Positions 11,295-23,814 of a stretch of DNA of 64,000 nucleotides are shown piece by piece. Every line of letters starts with the position of its first letter. Position 1 is the first letter of the stretch. The notes beneath the pieces are model-generated. The model was not told the origin of the DNA, did no database searches, and was given only the letters and a program-made list of their open reading frames with translations. The position numbers and the translations under genes are program-made. The DNA is from Cristatella mucedo (taxonomy: Eukaryota > Bryozoa > Phylactolaemata > Cristatellidae). The stretch is from NCBI GenBank assembly GCA_009760855.2, contig WPIO01000202.1:298296-362295 (forward strand). The letters run 5' to 3'.

Positions 11295-12660
11295 ACTCAA
11301 TTAATAATAATAGTAATAATGCACTTGATAAAGCGCCCTCAGAGAACTCATCTTTTTGTGGGCGCTTTACGTTTGCTGCAATGCAGGAAATGCAATTGAA
11401 TCGTGAGTAATATCATGCTTGATAAACAACAGGAATAACGTGGTTAGGGGTGACATGCACAGGGTCAGCATGCAAATGTGGTTAGTTGTAGCATGCACAA
11501 TGTCAGCACGCATAAGCACTTGAAGGACGAATCACAGGGACCCACTAGATGCTGTGCCAAATAGGTGTTTTTAACGTCTTTTTAAATGTGGTCAAGTCAG
11601 GGGATTTTGTGATGCATGTCGGTAGAGAGTTCCAGGCTTTGGGTGCATACGAACTAAATGCACGGTTTCCGAAGGATTTGAGGTTTGTACGACGTATTGG
11701 TAAACTGTTGTATTCCTGAAAAGCGGGTGGTACGACGCTTGGCCTGGTCGGGGAGTAGATCTAAGAGATAGACTGGAGCCAAAGAATGAAGTGACCTAAA
11801 AGTGAGCGACAAAACCTTTAATTCGATCCGTTGCTTGACTGGGAGCCAGTGCAGGTCGGCGAGAAGTGGTGTGATGTGGCAACTGCGACACTCACGACCG
11901 ACAAGCCTAGCTGCAGAGTTTTGCACCAGCTGTAATCGCCTGATTGCACATGCCGGTAGGCCAGCAAGCAATTAGTTACAGACGTTTAGACGGGATGATA
12001 CAAATGCATGGACCAACTTAGATGAGGTATGCTTATTTAAACAAGTCCGAATTTTAGGTATGTTATGTTTCTGAAAGTAGGCAGACTTGATTGTGGAGCT
12101 GCTGTGGCAGTCTAATAAGAAGTCACTTCGGAACGTGACACCCAGATTTCGTGCTGATTCAGCGCGAGATATGCTGGCAGAGCCAATTTTGAGAGTCAGC
12201 CTTTCCAATTTCTGAATCACACTGGGTTTGCCCATAACTAGTAAGTTAGTTTCATCATCGTTTAGTTTTCGAAAATTTGCAGCCATCCTTGTGCGGATGT
12301 CATCAATACATGCAGCTAGTGAGTTGAGAGAATTCAAGGTGCTCGAAGGGTGGGAGGGATCAAAGCAAAGGTACAACTGAGTGTCATCAGCATAGAAGTG
12401 AAAGCCTAGATTGTGCGTGGCAATCACATCAGGAAGAGGGAGAGTATAAACCGTGAAAAGAACCGAACCTAGCTCAGAGGTAGGTCGGATGATCTTTGTC
12501 CATTCACGTCAATACTCCGGAGTCTCCCATTAAGATAGGACCTGAACCACTGCAAAGCAGTGCCAGTGGTGCTCAGGCGAGATGAAAGGTGCTCTGGAAG
12601 AAGTTGGTGATCCATATTATCAAAAGGTGCCTAAAGATCCAGCATAACAGGTAGAGACAC
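11295..12660 (-). mobile_element. LINE family A, 5'-truncated, antisense
   Basis: The ATT-complement tail is at 11300-11320, the terminal hairpin at 11328-11375 and the UTR to about 11650. Coding sequence then lies in two adjacent frames: 11654-11971 (C-terminus, LADLHWLPVKQRIELKV) and 11972-12427 (FYADDTQLYLCFDPS, LNDDETNLLVMGKPS). The YADD catalytic motif is intact. A break near 11971 separates the frames. It is truncated in the RT fingers. Confidence 0.88.
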
Positions 12661-12879
12661 TCAACCTTTGTCTTTATTCCGATTAAATGTATTCTCACCA
12701 CTGTATTTTGTCTTCTGTTATAACCATATCTTGCACATCTAACCACAGATTGTATTCAGTCAGCTGTTTCAGCTCTTCTTCCCATTTGAAATTATCAGTA
12801 GATACAATATCAGACACTTGACATTGATGCTATCCACATGACAATATCTTCCTTGCCCCTGCGGTTTGATGAGAAACAA

Positions 12880-15830
12880 ACGGGTCTTCTTGATGAGTAT
12901 GGGCTTCCTGGGTTCGACGAATTGCCACAATCCAATGAAATCCACTCTCCTTAGGCTAAAAAAGACCAGACTTAAGCGTTGCCGAGCTGAAATTTTGTGC
13001 TGATATTGTACACCTTCGAATTTAGCTGTTCACAAATTTCATGTCACTGCTCGCACATGCACTTTTGCAAATGAGCTTTGACGCAGGACGCCTGTACCTG
13101 AATCCACCGAAATCCATTCTAGGTCTCGTCAAATCCGCCACAAATCAGCTGCGGCCAGCTCCAAAAAGTTTGGAATATCAAACTAGGATACACGTACAAT
13201 GTACCTAGAAAATTTCGGTAGATTCAGTACACGCATTTTCACGAAGTCTACTGAAATAAGATTGCAGTGGCCCATGCCTGCAATCTTTATTTAATATTAC
13301 TATTATTTAAATTAACTCAATTTATTAATTTAATATTACTATTAATTTATTTAATATTTAATATTACTCTATTACGCTCTATTTACAATCTACTGCAATC
13401 CACCTCAATCCGCTGCATTCCACTACGCAACGAAAGAAATCCTGATCGAAAAGCTCCTTTCGGACTGCATATGGCAGCACACTTTGTGACGTATGCATTT
13501 AAACAAATTTCACTTGCAGTGTCACGGTCGTTCTCGTGCAATGCCCTGCAATCGAGTGCAGTAGTCCGGGATCCAATTCAATCCACTGAATCCAGAGCAT
13601 ACAAAATCTAAATACATTTCGATGAGCTCGAGTATTATTGCATGTTAAAGCGCACCGTGCTGTGTGCACAACCCCTTAAAATAAAAAAAAACCTGCAAAC
13701 TCGCACTGTGGCAATGGGGGCAATCCCCTGAAATGACCTGGAAAACTACCACAATCCACTCTAGTTCACGGCAAATAATCCTCAAATCGCCATCGCGAAG
13801 CTCTAACTGACACTGCATATAGGATTAGACTCAGTTCAAAGTGTATCCGAAAAATGTTGCTCAATTATCGACATGTGTTCTCAAGCAATGAATGGCAATC
13901 GACTGCAACAACCCGGCCTCATACTGCAATCCACCTCAATCCGCCGAAATCCGCTGCAATCTGCCACACAGCGACCTGAACGCCTACACTAGAAGATCTA
14001 TTTATGGTTGCAAGCTGCTCTACTCTTCGGGTATTGTGTACTTGCATAACTTCACTGTAATTGCCTCGGCCATTTTGCAGCAATGCACTGCAAGCAACTG
14101 CAACTGCATGGGCTAGTAAGTCAATGCACAGCAACCCACCGAAAAACGACCAGAATGCGTACGTTTTAAGCTCTAATAGTGATTGCACGTTGCTCTAGCT
14201 TTTGGTTATTGTGTAGTCCCACAATTTCACTACAATCGCCTTGCTCATTCGGCAGCAATGCACTGCAATTGACTGCAATGTCCTGGGCCAGTACCTCAAT
14301 TTACCGAAATCTGATGGTAAATGCCCTGCAATAAATTTCGCAGTGCTCCTATTTTCAATGCATGTTACAAAGCACGCTGATTAAATTCAGCCACATCATT
14401 TTAAGCAATTGCACTCGTACAATCTTCGGCAATGCATGGCAATCTACGGCAACGGCTTGGCTCGAAGAAGCAATCCACTGCAATCCGTGGCAAGTCGACA
14501 CTAAATTAGCTGCACGGAGTGCTGATTGTCATCGCATTTCACATTTCTTTGTGCTAAAAGTGAAATCTTAGGACATTCGAGTTATTTTGTACGTATTGTC
14601 AGCAATGCACATCAATCGACAGCAATGGCAGGTACCCATACCGAAATCCGTGGCAAATCGACAGAAGTAGGCTGCACCAAGCTCCAATTCTCATTCCACG
14701 TAGCATCTCACTGCTTGAGCACATACTTTCAAACCTTTCAACCAGCCGTGAACGTTCAATCCTGGGCAATGCATGGCGATCCGTGGCAATGGCACGGGCT
14801 AATACGGCAATCCATGATCATCAATCGCAGATCACTGGAAAGTGACTGGGCCAAGATGAAGTACATCTTACCTGTCACAGCCTGCTGTGTTGAAAGTGCA
14901 ATCAAATCCTCTCAGCCAATCGTGCACGTACAATCGCGAGCAATGAACAGCAATCGGCAGCATTGTCCTGGGCCAATACCCCAATTCCCGGCAAATGGAA
15001 GAGAAACCTGCAGTGGGGAAGCCTCAGTTGTCATTACATATAACAATCAGTTGTGTCCAAAGTAAAACCGTGGAACTTTAAAGATGCTTTGTTTGATAAC
15101 TGTCAGCAATGCAATGCAATTAATAGCAGCGGTAGGTTTAAGTAAAGGATTGCGAAATCTGTGGAAAATTGACAAGATTGGCTGCAATAAATTACAACTA
15201 TCATTCCACGTAACATGTACCTGTGTGTGGATGTAATTTTCATCCATTGTGCACGTTCAATCGACGGCAATGGCCCGGGAAATACGCCAATCCATAAAGG
15301 TCAGTTACAAATGGACCGACAGTTGCTGAGAGAAGCTCCAACTTTTCTTTCGTATTGCACTGCACTGCATTAAAAGTACTGCCACATCCTTTTAAACAAT
15401 CGACAAAGGCACATATTGAGGGCAATGTATGGCAATCGACGGCAATCGCCCGGTCTCTGCAGCAATCTTGTTCAAATTTGCTGGAAATTGGCTGTCTGAA
15501 TTTGTAATTATCTTCCCACAAAACGCTCACTGTGGGCACACACCTTTATCGCGTTCAACCTTGGGCACTCAATGGCAATCGACGGCAATTGCCCAAGACA
15601 ATACAGCAATCTGTGATTGTCTGTTACAATTACAAACAAAGCTGGTGGGAGACGATCGCGTCTTTCTTGAGTGGCAGTATTATGTCAGTGTGCTGTATTG
15701 AAATTGCAGCCGTATCCTATCAACCAATCGTGAATATACATGCGACGGCAATGTGCGGCAACGGCCTGGGAAAATATGGAAATCTATCCGTTGTAAGTGT
15801 ACACACTCAGTCGTCAGTCATGAGACCAGT
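12880..15830. repeat. Degenerate satellite, unit about 145-195 bp, with internal 10-nt CAAT phasing
   Basis: A core of the type GGCAATGCATGGCAATC recurs near 13545, 13710, 13890, 14075, 14255, 14425, 14600, 14770, 14940, 15105, 15265, 15425, 15570 and 15745, with weaker units back to about 12900. Inside each core CAAT recurs roughly every 10 nt. An AT-rich insertion lies at about 13285-13375. Many open frames here are a by-product of the repeat and have no domain signature. Confidence 0.75.
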
Positions 15831-16082
15831 GAGATCGTGAGACCAAGTCGTGAGACCAGGGGTATGGTTAGAGACCTTGTGGTTAGCTGGAAAAATATGT
15901 CACCGGCCCTCCACGGCCAGGTGGGGTGAGCATTAGAGTACCGGTGAGCATTGGGATACTATGCAAATGCATATCGTTGTTACCTCTGGTCACGACCTTC
16001 ACAGCTTTATAACGAAACTACATGTAAGGAAAATTTACAGAGCAAAGGCTGTGTAGAACAAGTATGTTGTCAGTTTCGAATT

Positions 16083-16262
16083 GAATAAAAAAAATCCTAG
16101 CTGATTAAACAGCCTCTTTTTGTATAGCGACAGAAGAGCCTTTACGGCTATCACCACCGCTTGCAGTGGCGATAAAGAATCGCCCACCTCAGGAATCGAA
16201 CCCACGACCTCGGGACCGAGGTCGTGAAAGCAACCGCCTTACCTAGGTGAGCCAGAATGTGG
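16083..16262 (-). mobile_element. SINE-1 (tRNA-derived)
   Basis: The minus strand reads a tRNA-like head with A-box TAGGTAAGGCGG and a perfect B-box GGTTCGATTCC. The body ends in the shared CTATACAAAAAGAGGCTG stretch, with an A/T-rich tail near 16085. It is a good reference copy of the family. Confidence 0.85.
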
Positions 16263-16349
16263 GAAATCAGCTGACCTGATGTCAATTGGTAGTAACTTCC
16301 AAGCATTGCTAGCAATCTAACTCAAGACATGATTTTGAGTGATTTGATG

Positions 16350-16780
16350 TTAATGAGAGGGACAAGCGATGGACCAGAGTCTGAAGAGTGGATAGTTCAA
16401 CTCGAGGTCAGAGGTGAAATGAGTACAAATAGGTCGGCCGGAGAAAGAAAATTTAGGAACATAATGGAGACTGACTTGATTTTTAAGTATATGCTGTGAT
16501 TGATTGATAGCTAGTGCATATGGGTTACTTGTGGTCTGATGTTGCAGGTCCGGAGTTGATGGATGATAAGTCTCACTGCAGAGTTTTGCTTCAACTGTAA
16601 GCATGTTGTTGCATGTGTAAGGTTTAAGAAGACCTGTTAGTAGTGAGTTTCAGCTGTCTAGTCTGAGTGTCACAAATGTATAGCACAGATTGGCTGTGGT
16701 GTCGTTATTTAAGCAAGCCCGACTATTTAAGGGAAAATAGGCCGACTTGACTTCAGAGCTGTTATGCCCATGTATATTTA
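16350..16780 (-). mobile_element. Diverged LINE A fragment, antisense
   Basis: The part from 16555 to 16770 follows the LINE A order (Gln/Asn/Ser/Ala-rich motif, then the RACL and STVKSAYF equivalents) with many changes. The left part is poorly alignable by eye. Confidence 0.5.
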
Positions 16781-16782
16781 CA

Positions 16783-16880
16783 ATATAATTCATTTGTAAA
16801 GCACCATGAGATAACTTAATTTCCGTGCTGGGGCTTTACAAATGCCACACGGCATCTGGTATCAAGTCAATATTGACTCA
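16783..16880 (-). mobile_element. SINE-2 tail fragment
   Basis: The minus strand carries the SINE-2 end with GTAAAGCCCCAGCACGG and AATTAAGTTATCTCATGG, followed by a GCTTTACAAATG terminus. The tRNA-like head is missing or too worn to see. Confidence 0.5.
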
Positions 16881-17122
16881 GAACGCCTAGATTCCGGACA
16901 GCAACTTCGGCAACTATGGTGGCAAAGCAGGTTTAGAGAGTTTGGGTTTCCTGTCTTCTAGTACCACTTAGTTTGCCTTTAACACTTGACGGAGTTTTCA
17001 TCGAAATTTTCATTTTGAGCGGATGGCCGTCCAAGTGCAAACTTCAGCAGTGCATTATGTGCAGGATCTGAGAGTCGGAAATGCTGGCAGTCGTAGATTA
17101 ACAGCTACCTGTCATCTGCATG

Positions 17123-18700
17123 ATAATAATAATAAATTTGTATAGCTCCCTCAGAGAACTTAATCTCTTTCTAGGCACTTTACATTGGCTGCAATTAAGT
17201 ATGATCAGCCGGCTATTGGCATTGGCAGCATGTCAAGAAGTACAAAACTGTTGGAGGTGACATGCACAGGGTCATATAAATGTAATTAGTGGCAGCATGC
17301 ACAGTATCGGCATGTGTAAGCAAATAAAGGTCAAATCACCAGAACCCACCCCCATCAAATGCTGTCGAAATATGTTTGTTTCTAGCTTCTTTTTAAATGT
17401 CAAGTCAGGGGTTGTTGTGACGTCAATAGGAAGTCAGTTCCAGGCTGTGGGAGCATACGAACTAAAGGCATCGTCTATAAAGGGTTTGAGGCTTATATTA
17501 AGTATAGCTTAACGTCTTGATTAAGAAAATCAGGTGGTTAATACTTAGCCCAGTTTCGGGATGGTTTTGATAATTAAGCTGGAGCCAAAGACTGAATTAA
17601 CCTAAAAGTGAGTGACAGAACCTTGATTTCCAAGCGTTGCTTCACTGGGAGCCAGTGCAGACCGGTGAGAAGTAGTGTGATGTGGCAACTTAGAAGCTCA
17701 TGCCAAACATGCCTAGCTTCATAGTTTTGCCCCAGCTATGAGTGCCTGATAGCACTAGCCGGTAGGTCAGTCAGTACTGAGTTGCAGAAGTCGAGATGGT
17801 ATATTTCAAATGCGCGGACCAGCTTTGATATAGTATCCCTGGCTAAGCATGCCAGAATTAAGCAAAATTTTATAGTTAAAAGTAGGCAGACTTAATGTTG
17901 AGCTCATTGGTCGTCTACTGCTAGTTTACTTTGGAACAAGACATCTAGATTTCGCGTAGGTGCATCATGAGATATTCTGGCAGAGCCGACTTTGAGCTAA
18001 AGTTTTCCAATTTTTGAGTCACTTGGTTTGCTGATAACTAGTAGGTTGTTTTTTTTCCATTTAATTTGAGAATAATTGCAGCCATCTATGTGCAGACGAC
18101 AGCAATAAATGCAGCAAGGGAGTTGAGCTGGTGGGCAGGGAGGGATCGAGGCAAGTGTACAACTGAGTGTCATCAGCATAGAAGTGACAGCCTAGATTTT
18201 GAATGTGTGTTCACGTCGGGAAAAGGGTGAGTAGTGACTTTGGAAAAAAGCAGACTAAGCAAATTGCCTCGATGTACTCGGATGATTTATTCTTCATTCA
18301 CATTAAACTTCTGGAATCCTACTGAGATAGGACCTAGACCATTGTAGTCCAGTGCCATTGATGCTCTGGCGATACGAGAGGCACGCAAGAAAGATGTGCC
18401 GAAAGATCAAGCAGAACAAACGGACACGCTTTGTCCAAGTTTTCCTTTCTAAGAAGATCGTTATACACTCGAAGAAAAGCTGATTGTGGCGTGATTAGCT
18501 CTTAAATCAGACTGGAACTTGCTTGATAGGTTTGAAGTTTCAGTGTAAGAATGTTCCTGGTTAGCCACAACTCTTTCTAGTGTCTTTGATAGGAGCTGTA
18601 GAAGGGAGACTGAGGGGAAGCCTTTCAAGTTTTCTTTGTCTAATAATGCTTTCTTACGTATTGGCTGACTACATATGCTTGCTAGTTACGTCAGCAAAAG
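17123..18700 (-). mobile_element. LINE family A, 5'-truncated, antisense, heavily mutated
   Basis: The ATT-type tail is at 17123-17135, the terminal hairpin at about 17145-17190 and the UTR to about 17400. C-terminal coding sequence and RT then continue up to about 18700. No long open frame survives. It lies in the 10-kb intron between LRR exons 4 and 5. Confidence 0.8.
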
Positions 18701-19319
18701 GGAGTATGGTGACTATGAAAGTAAGTTGACTTTAAACAGATGCCCCGTACGTCAAAGGCTCGCGTGATCTTTTTCTTTTCACATCTACTTCGTCTCCCTT
18801 TGTGTGAAGATCATATCCATTTCGACACCATGCCCGTGATCTCGAAATGACAGGCACGTAATAGCCATTTGGTGATCTACGCTATCAAAATCTGCCATGA
18901 GATACGGAAGCAATGTTATTAGAGAAACTCTAATTAAAGTCAGCATTCTTCAGGAGACTTTTATGCAATCGCAACTTTGCTAACTCTATGAAGTGATTTT
19001 CTTGCACTTCTAAGTTTGCTGTACGGGGCTCTCTACTTATTAACAGGTACACATCAATTGGATCAGCTAAACTTTATATTTTAAAGCACATGACTATCTT
19101 GCATAGTCACACTTGCAAAAGCATACTAGGAGATATTCACGGTCCCAGTTATTAGGATTCCTAGTTTATAACATGCACTGAATCTTTGAGTTAAATACTT
19201 GAATAAATAGGGAACGAAATAACTTCTCCGTGGCAGTATACAGGAGCATATTGCTATTGCCTTCTGTCACCCAGCGAACAGTTTCGTAACGTGCCATCAC
19301 ACGACAGAATAGTCACTAG
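18701..19319. other. Intron 4 segment, unassigned
   Basis: No repeat family, RNA or coding signal is recognised in this AT-rich stretch. Confidence 0.4.
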
Positions 19320-19949
19320 GACAGCAACGGCTTTGAGGAGCAGGTTTTTTAAAACTCCATTTAAGATTTACTGGATGTCGGTCAGTAGTCTAAAATAAGC
19401 TTTAGGAGAACAGTAGTTAAAAGCATAATCTCCCAAGTGATATAAAGTTAATTTTAAGCACAGCACACCAACCCAGTCAGAGGAACTGGTGTTGGATTGG
19501 GAGGCCTGATGGGAAACTCACTGTCATGCGTAGGTCAGAGTGCAAATATTAGATGAGCCGAACACTTCGTGACAGGATCTTGAAGTCGATGTACTGCTTG
19601 ATGGCCAGCCGGTCTACATTGGGTAGCTTTAGTCTAATGCAGCAGTTGTGACGTTTAAGACATACCTAATGCTTAGCTGCCTGTTTGCACCGGCTGTAAT
19701 TATTTGATAAGGTCTCACTAAATCCTACTTCCTCGATCTCATGATAAAGTTCCAGGTAATGTTAAGTCTGCTCTGCTGTTTCCAATGAGCTTTTCCTTTA
19801 ATATTAAGCTTGATCTCATACCTAAATGAGTTTCTATGCTGTAGTTGATGGAGTTACAATTTCTTGTACTGTGTTCCTTCCTCTAAAGGCTCGTGTAGTG
19901 GCTTCAAGAACAGGAACATATGTTGCTGTGATCATTGTTGTTTTCTTAG
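19320..19949. repeat. Duplicated intron block, copy upstream of LRR exon 5
   Basis: From the GAGGAGCAGGTT segment through an antisense LINE A-like remnant (19560-19740) to the AGGCTCGTGTAGTGGCTTC block before the acceptor, this stretch parallels 23815-24465 ahead of exon 7. Its last part parallels 21125-21292 ahead of exon 6. It is part of the unit copied when the LRR exons multiplied. Confidence 0.75.
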
Positions 19950-20090
19950 TTGGAGGAGCTCAATATCTCAATCAACTGGCAACTTACCAGTCTTCCGCCG
20001 TCCATATGCTTGCTTTTGGCTCTGAAGGATCTCAATGCCAGCTCATGTGGCCTGAAAAATTTGCCTAACGACTGGGACTGCATGAAGTCG
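19950..20090 (+). CDS. LRR exon 5 (two leucine-rich repeats)
   Basis: The acceptor TTTTCTTAG ends at 19949 and the donor GTAAGC starts at 20091. It is 141 bp, phase 0 to 0. The first repeat reads LEELNISINWQLTSLPPSIC; the second contains LNASSCGLKNLP and ends in a Trp-containing segment. Position 8 is Ile. It is closest to exons 6 and 7, together with which it forms the youngest cluster. Confidence 0.92.
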
Positions 20091-20364
20091 GTAAGCTCTG
20101 TAGCAAAGGTGAAATACAGAGATTCGATAAATTCGAAGCAGTGCCGCAGACGATTTTGATGTTACATTGCTTCTCGTCACTATCACTCTAGTTACCTTAT
20201 AGCTTCGTTAAAGTTACCTTATAGCTGTATCGGCATTATAAGATATGATGTTCCGACAACGATTGCTTTGTTTTCACGAAGTCTGACTTGCTATGACATC
20301 TATTCACTTATTTTTGGCACTTGTTACTCTGGGCTGTTGGTTTGCTAGGCAGGGTGTGAAGTGA

Positions 20365-20720
20365 GACTTTTATGCTCCAAAAGATTAGAATTCATTTCCT
20401 ACTGAAGTCACGACTTCCCCCTTTATGAAATTTAAAAGGAAATTAAAAACGAACCTATTTCTCTCAGCATCTGCTGGGGCCTTATGAATTTTTCTTTGCA
20501 TGCCTATGCATGGTGACACTTCTACGTCACGACTAAGCATATGTACATGTTGACACTGGATGTTACCTCTAACCATGTTATTCTCAATGTCACCGTGCAT
20601 GTTACCACTAACAATTTAATTGTGCTTCCTGTACAGCCTCTCAAGTCCCTAGAAAGAGGTTAAGTTATCTGAGGGTGTTGTACAGATGTATGATAATAAT
20701 AATAAGTATTAGTATTACTT
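20365..20720 (+). mobile_element. LINE family A 3' end
   Basis: It starts in the last coding residues (FYAPK-like, KFKRKLKTNLFLSA-like reading) and continues through the UTR with its repeated TGACAC and CATGTTA segments. The terminal hairpin is at about 20640-20685, followed by a worn ATA/ATT tail. Confidence 0.8.
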
Positions 20721-21124
20721 AGCCTGTTTCACCTCCTAGGAATGTTCCAGACTGGGTGCTGGCTGGTCTCTTGCAAGGAATGGTACTGCTGTGAGTGCTG
20801 GTTGGGAGTGTTTGCACTTCCTTGATAGCAGGCCTGGAATGTGCACAAGCTTGGCCTTTCAACTCATGAAATCCTGTACAGTTGCTGGGTTCACTAACTA
20901 TTATTCTCCTGCTGGCTGCTACGAAAACGAAGGTACACTTTATCGAAGCCTCACCTATCCTCCTGGCTAAGACATATCACATATAAGGCTGGGCTACGAC
21001 TCCGAAATTTCTAGTTATCAGTTCGAAAAGTCTTTTGGGTGAATCTGATGATCTTATTAATTCACATTCGTTTGATCCCTCTCACTGAAACTACTGACAA
21101 TTTCAAGCCGGCCCATAATTGACT
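20721..21124. other. Intron 5 segment, unassigned
   Basis: Nothing is recognised here, apart from possible distant continuation of the duplicated intron block at its right end. Confidence 0.4.
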
Positions 21125-21292
21125 CTAGAGAGCTTTTCCTTGAATAGCTAGCCTCAACTCATTCCCGCAGATACAATTGTTATGCTGTATTTAATACGTA
21201 TTGATAAACTATTTTGCAGTGTCTGTCTCCGAAGGGTCATATAGCGGCTGCAAAAGCAGGAGCACATTTTGCCGTGATTGTCGTCATTTTAG
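21125..21292. repeat. Duplicated intron block, copy upstream of LRR exon 6
   Basis: The stretch with AGAGCTTTTCCTTGAATAG, then TTGTTATGCTGTA, then GCGGCTGCAAAAGCAGGAG and TGCCGTGATTGT parallels the 3' parts of the blocks before exons 5 and 7. The LINE-bearing upstream part is not seen here. Confidence 0.65.
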
Positions 21293-21433
21293 TTAGAAGA
21301 GCTAAATGTTTCGAAGAACAGGGAGCTCACCAGTCTTCCACCTTCCATATGCCGGCTACAGGCACTGAAGTATCTCAATGCCAGCACGTGTGGCCTGGAA
21401 AACTTGCCCGACGACTGGGCACGCATGAAGTCG
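21293..21433 (+). CDS. LRR exon 6 (two leucine-rich repeats)
   Basis: The acceptor ATTTTAG ends at 21292. The donor is GTGAGC from 21434, the only GTGAGC among the LRR exons. It is 141 bp, phase 0 to 0. The first repeat reads LEELNVSKNRELTSLPPSIC; the second reads LNASTCGLENLPDDW. Position 8 is Lys. About 70% of residues match exon 7. Confidence 0.92.
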
Positions 21434-22084
21434 GTGAGCTTTGTGGGGGGCGACGATGATCTATGGACATTTGCTAAACCTGATTCTTGACTTATTACGT
21501 CTTTGCTCGGCAAGTTTTGTTCTCCCTTTTTTCTTGGTATTACTTTTAAAATTAAATTGGCTTGCATAAATGTAGAATAGGTTTTTGAGCACTCGAATGG
21601 CATCAGCCATGTGAGGTCGTGCTAACATCACTGGTTCTTGTAAACTTCATAGAAATTATCAGCACAATAATCATGCTGACCATAGGTAAAGTCAAGGTTT
21701 TGAACATGTCGATCATGAATTTCCAGGTAGGATCTCCCAGCAGGTAGTACAGCTCAATAGTACAGTGATGCTGCTTTAGATAAGCCACCACTGGGTAGCT
21801 CCTGTCCTGTTCTTACTAGACAGGCAGTCAAATTACAGGGGCAGGAATTAGTGTCGGTCATGCGACTGGTTAGGGACTCATTAGGGTCCATCTTCAGTCA
21901 TACTGCCCGGTAATTCTTATCTAAACGTCCCATTTTGTTGAATTGCAGGCAATTTAACAATTATAATAATAGGAAACCTGTATTGCACTCTAATTGAATT
22001 GAAAATTATTATTATTATTATTATTAACTCTCTATCCAGGTGATTTGTATTTAATAAGAGAATCAATAACCTAGGGCGAATTAA
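21434..22084. other. Intron 6 segment, unassigned
   Basis: A short ATT run lies at 22008-22025. The minus-strand frames are antisense of exon 6 or have no domain. Nothing else is recognised. Confidence 0.4.
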
Positions 22085-22236
22085 ATGGATGTTAAAGATT
22101 AGCTGTTTAAACAGCCTTATTTGTGTAGCAGCAGAAACCTCATAGGGATTACCGCTACCGTTTACAGTGGGCAATTTGGTCGCCCATTGAAGTACCCACG
22201 GCCTCGGTCGCAGAGAGCAAGTATCTAAAAGGCCCA
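22085..22236 (-). mobile_element. SINE-1, worn copy
   Basis: It keeps the AGCTGTTTAAACAGCC end, the GTGTAGCAGCAGAAACC body and a tRNA-like head with a decayed B-box (ACCCACGGCCTCGG on the plus strand). Compare 16083-16262. Confidence 0.7.
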
Positions 22237-22574
22237 AGGCAATTTCAATATAGCTTTTATGCAAAAGCTCTCAATAAAACTCTCGAGGCTTTGGGTTAGT
22301 TGGACCTTTGTTTAATAACATGTGCAGAATCACGAGCAGGTTAACAAGCAAAGCGCACAGGAACAAAATTGCTAGTTCGCCGGGATGCTGGTAATCTGTA
22401 CTGGAACACATTCTTTTTAGCCGAGACCCGAATTATACTTGACCATTCCGAGTAGTGACGGCAGCCGGAAGCAACTTCTGGACTTTCGGGCGTTGCAAAC
22501 ACGAGGGTCATCAAAAGATTTCAATTTAATGCGATGGTTGTAGCAGAGAAGTAAATGCTGTGAGAGCCCTTGAG

Positions 22575-22860
22575 GGTATTGGAAAGGCAATTATGATAAA
22601 ACATTTGATACCCTCAGAGAACTGATCTCTTTCTAGAGGCTTTTCAATTGCTGCAAAGGAAGCACGATCGAATGGTTAGTGGCAGCATGAACAATGTTAG
22701 CATAAGTATAAGCACATATAGGTAAAATCACATGGACCCACTAAATGCTGTGATATGTAGATGTGTTTTTAGTTTCTTTTTAAATATGATTAAGTCAGGA
22801 GATGTGATGTAAGTCTGGAGTGAGTTCCAGGCTTTGAAAGCATATGGACTCAAGGCAAGC
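22575..22860 (-). mobile_element. LINE family A 3' end, antisense
   Basis: The terminal hairpin complement is at 22600-22645, followed by the UTR and the last coding residues to about 22860. The tail is worn and the rest is missing. Confidence 0.75.
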
Positions 22861-23814
22861 AAACGAGCGAACTAACCTTCTCAGTAGCTATCAGTGTAAC
22901 TCTGGTATAACAATAATTATTTCTAAAAGGGCAACCTGGTTTGGTGATCAAAAAGTGAACAAGCCGATTTTAATGCCTAAGTCCATTACCAAATGACTTC
23001 ACCATTATACACAATGTTCAGCTACGCAGATCCTCCTCTGCTGTTCATACTGCACTGCTATTCATGTCAGGCTACTCTAAGAGTTTGGACTTCTACATCT
23101 ATATAGGAGTTAAGAGGTTGTGTGCTGGTGCAGCTAGAGAATCGCTCAGACGGTAGGCAGTAAAATCTCCTTCAAAGCATACATGCCACATATGAGATGG
23201 GCATATGGTAGGACTTTTCTCATGTTGAAGTCAGGAAGCTCTTATGTGGATCCTGCTTTTAATATCTTCAGTGTGAGCCAGCAGCAGTAAGCTCATACTT
23301 ACGTGTACGGTGGGCCGATTAGACATAATTTGAAAGTCTGTTGGCAGCCTCTTGTAGTAAAGTCTGATCCTAAGTTGTTGCTCAGGCGCTGCGGGTAATC
23401 GAATCAAGCGGCGAACGGTGAATTACTACTGGGTATGGCTAGCGGCGTACACGGAGCATGATGAGCAGCTCTGTGATCACCGTGTTGTTATCAAGATCTT
23501 AAAGTATCACCTGAAGCTGATGAAGTCAGCTGACTTTAGATCTGGAGTCGGATGTCAGCTGGATGGGCATCAGCATGAGAAGGCATCAGCCGGCTCGACG
23601 TTTCCTTTAAAACCGTGCTTCCGTGTTACTTCCAAGTGAAACTTTGTTTTTTGCACAATCAGTTTTTATAATGGTTCCAGTTTTATGTGGAAATCATCAA
23701 AACTTCGGTTGGCAGCTTTGGCAAGTTGGCCTTTTTAAAGGCAACCTTAACAAGATTGGATAGTTAACACATATTTTAGTATACCTCCTTGCAAAGTATG
23801 CCCATGTGGTTGAT
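22861..23814. other. Intron 6 segment, unassigned
   Basis: The frame at 23418-23639 has no recognisable domain. No repeat family is identified. Confidence 0.4.

Noticed and set aside
12880-15830. CRISPR array
   Set aside because: Units are degenerate and of varying length without alternating identical repeats and unique spacers, and the genome is clearly animal-like.
13267-15840. Cluster of overlapping open frames as small genes
   Set aside because: They follow the satellite units, change frame from unit to unit and have no conserved protein pattern.
16083-16262. A genuine tRNA gene
   Set aside because: The A- and B-boxes are present, but the arms do not form a full cloverleaf by eye and the same sequence recurs with a shared non-tRNA body, so it is a SINE.
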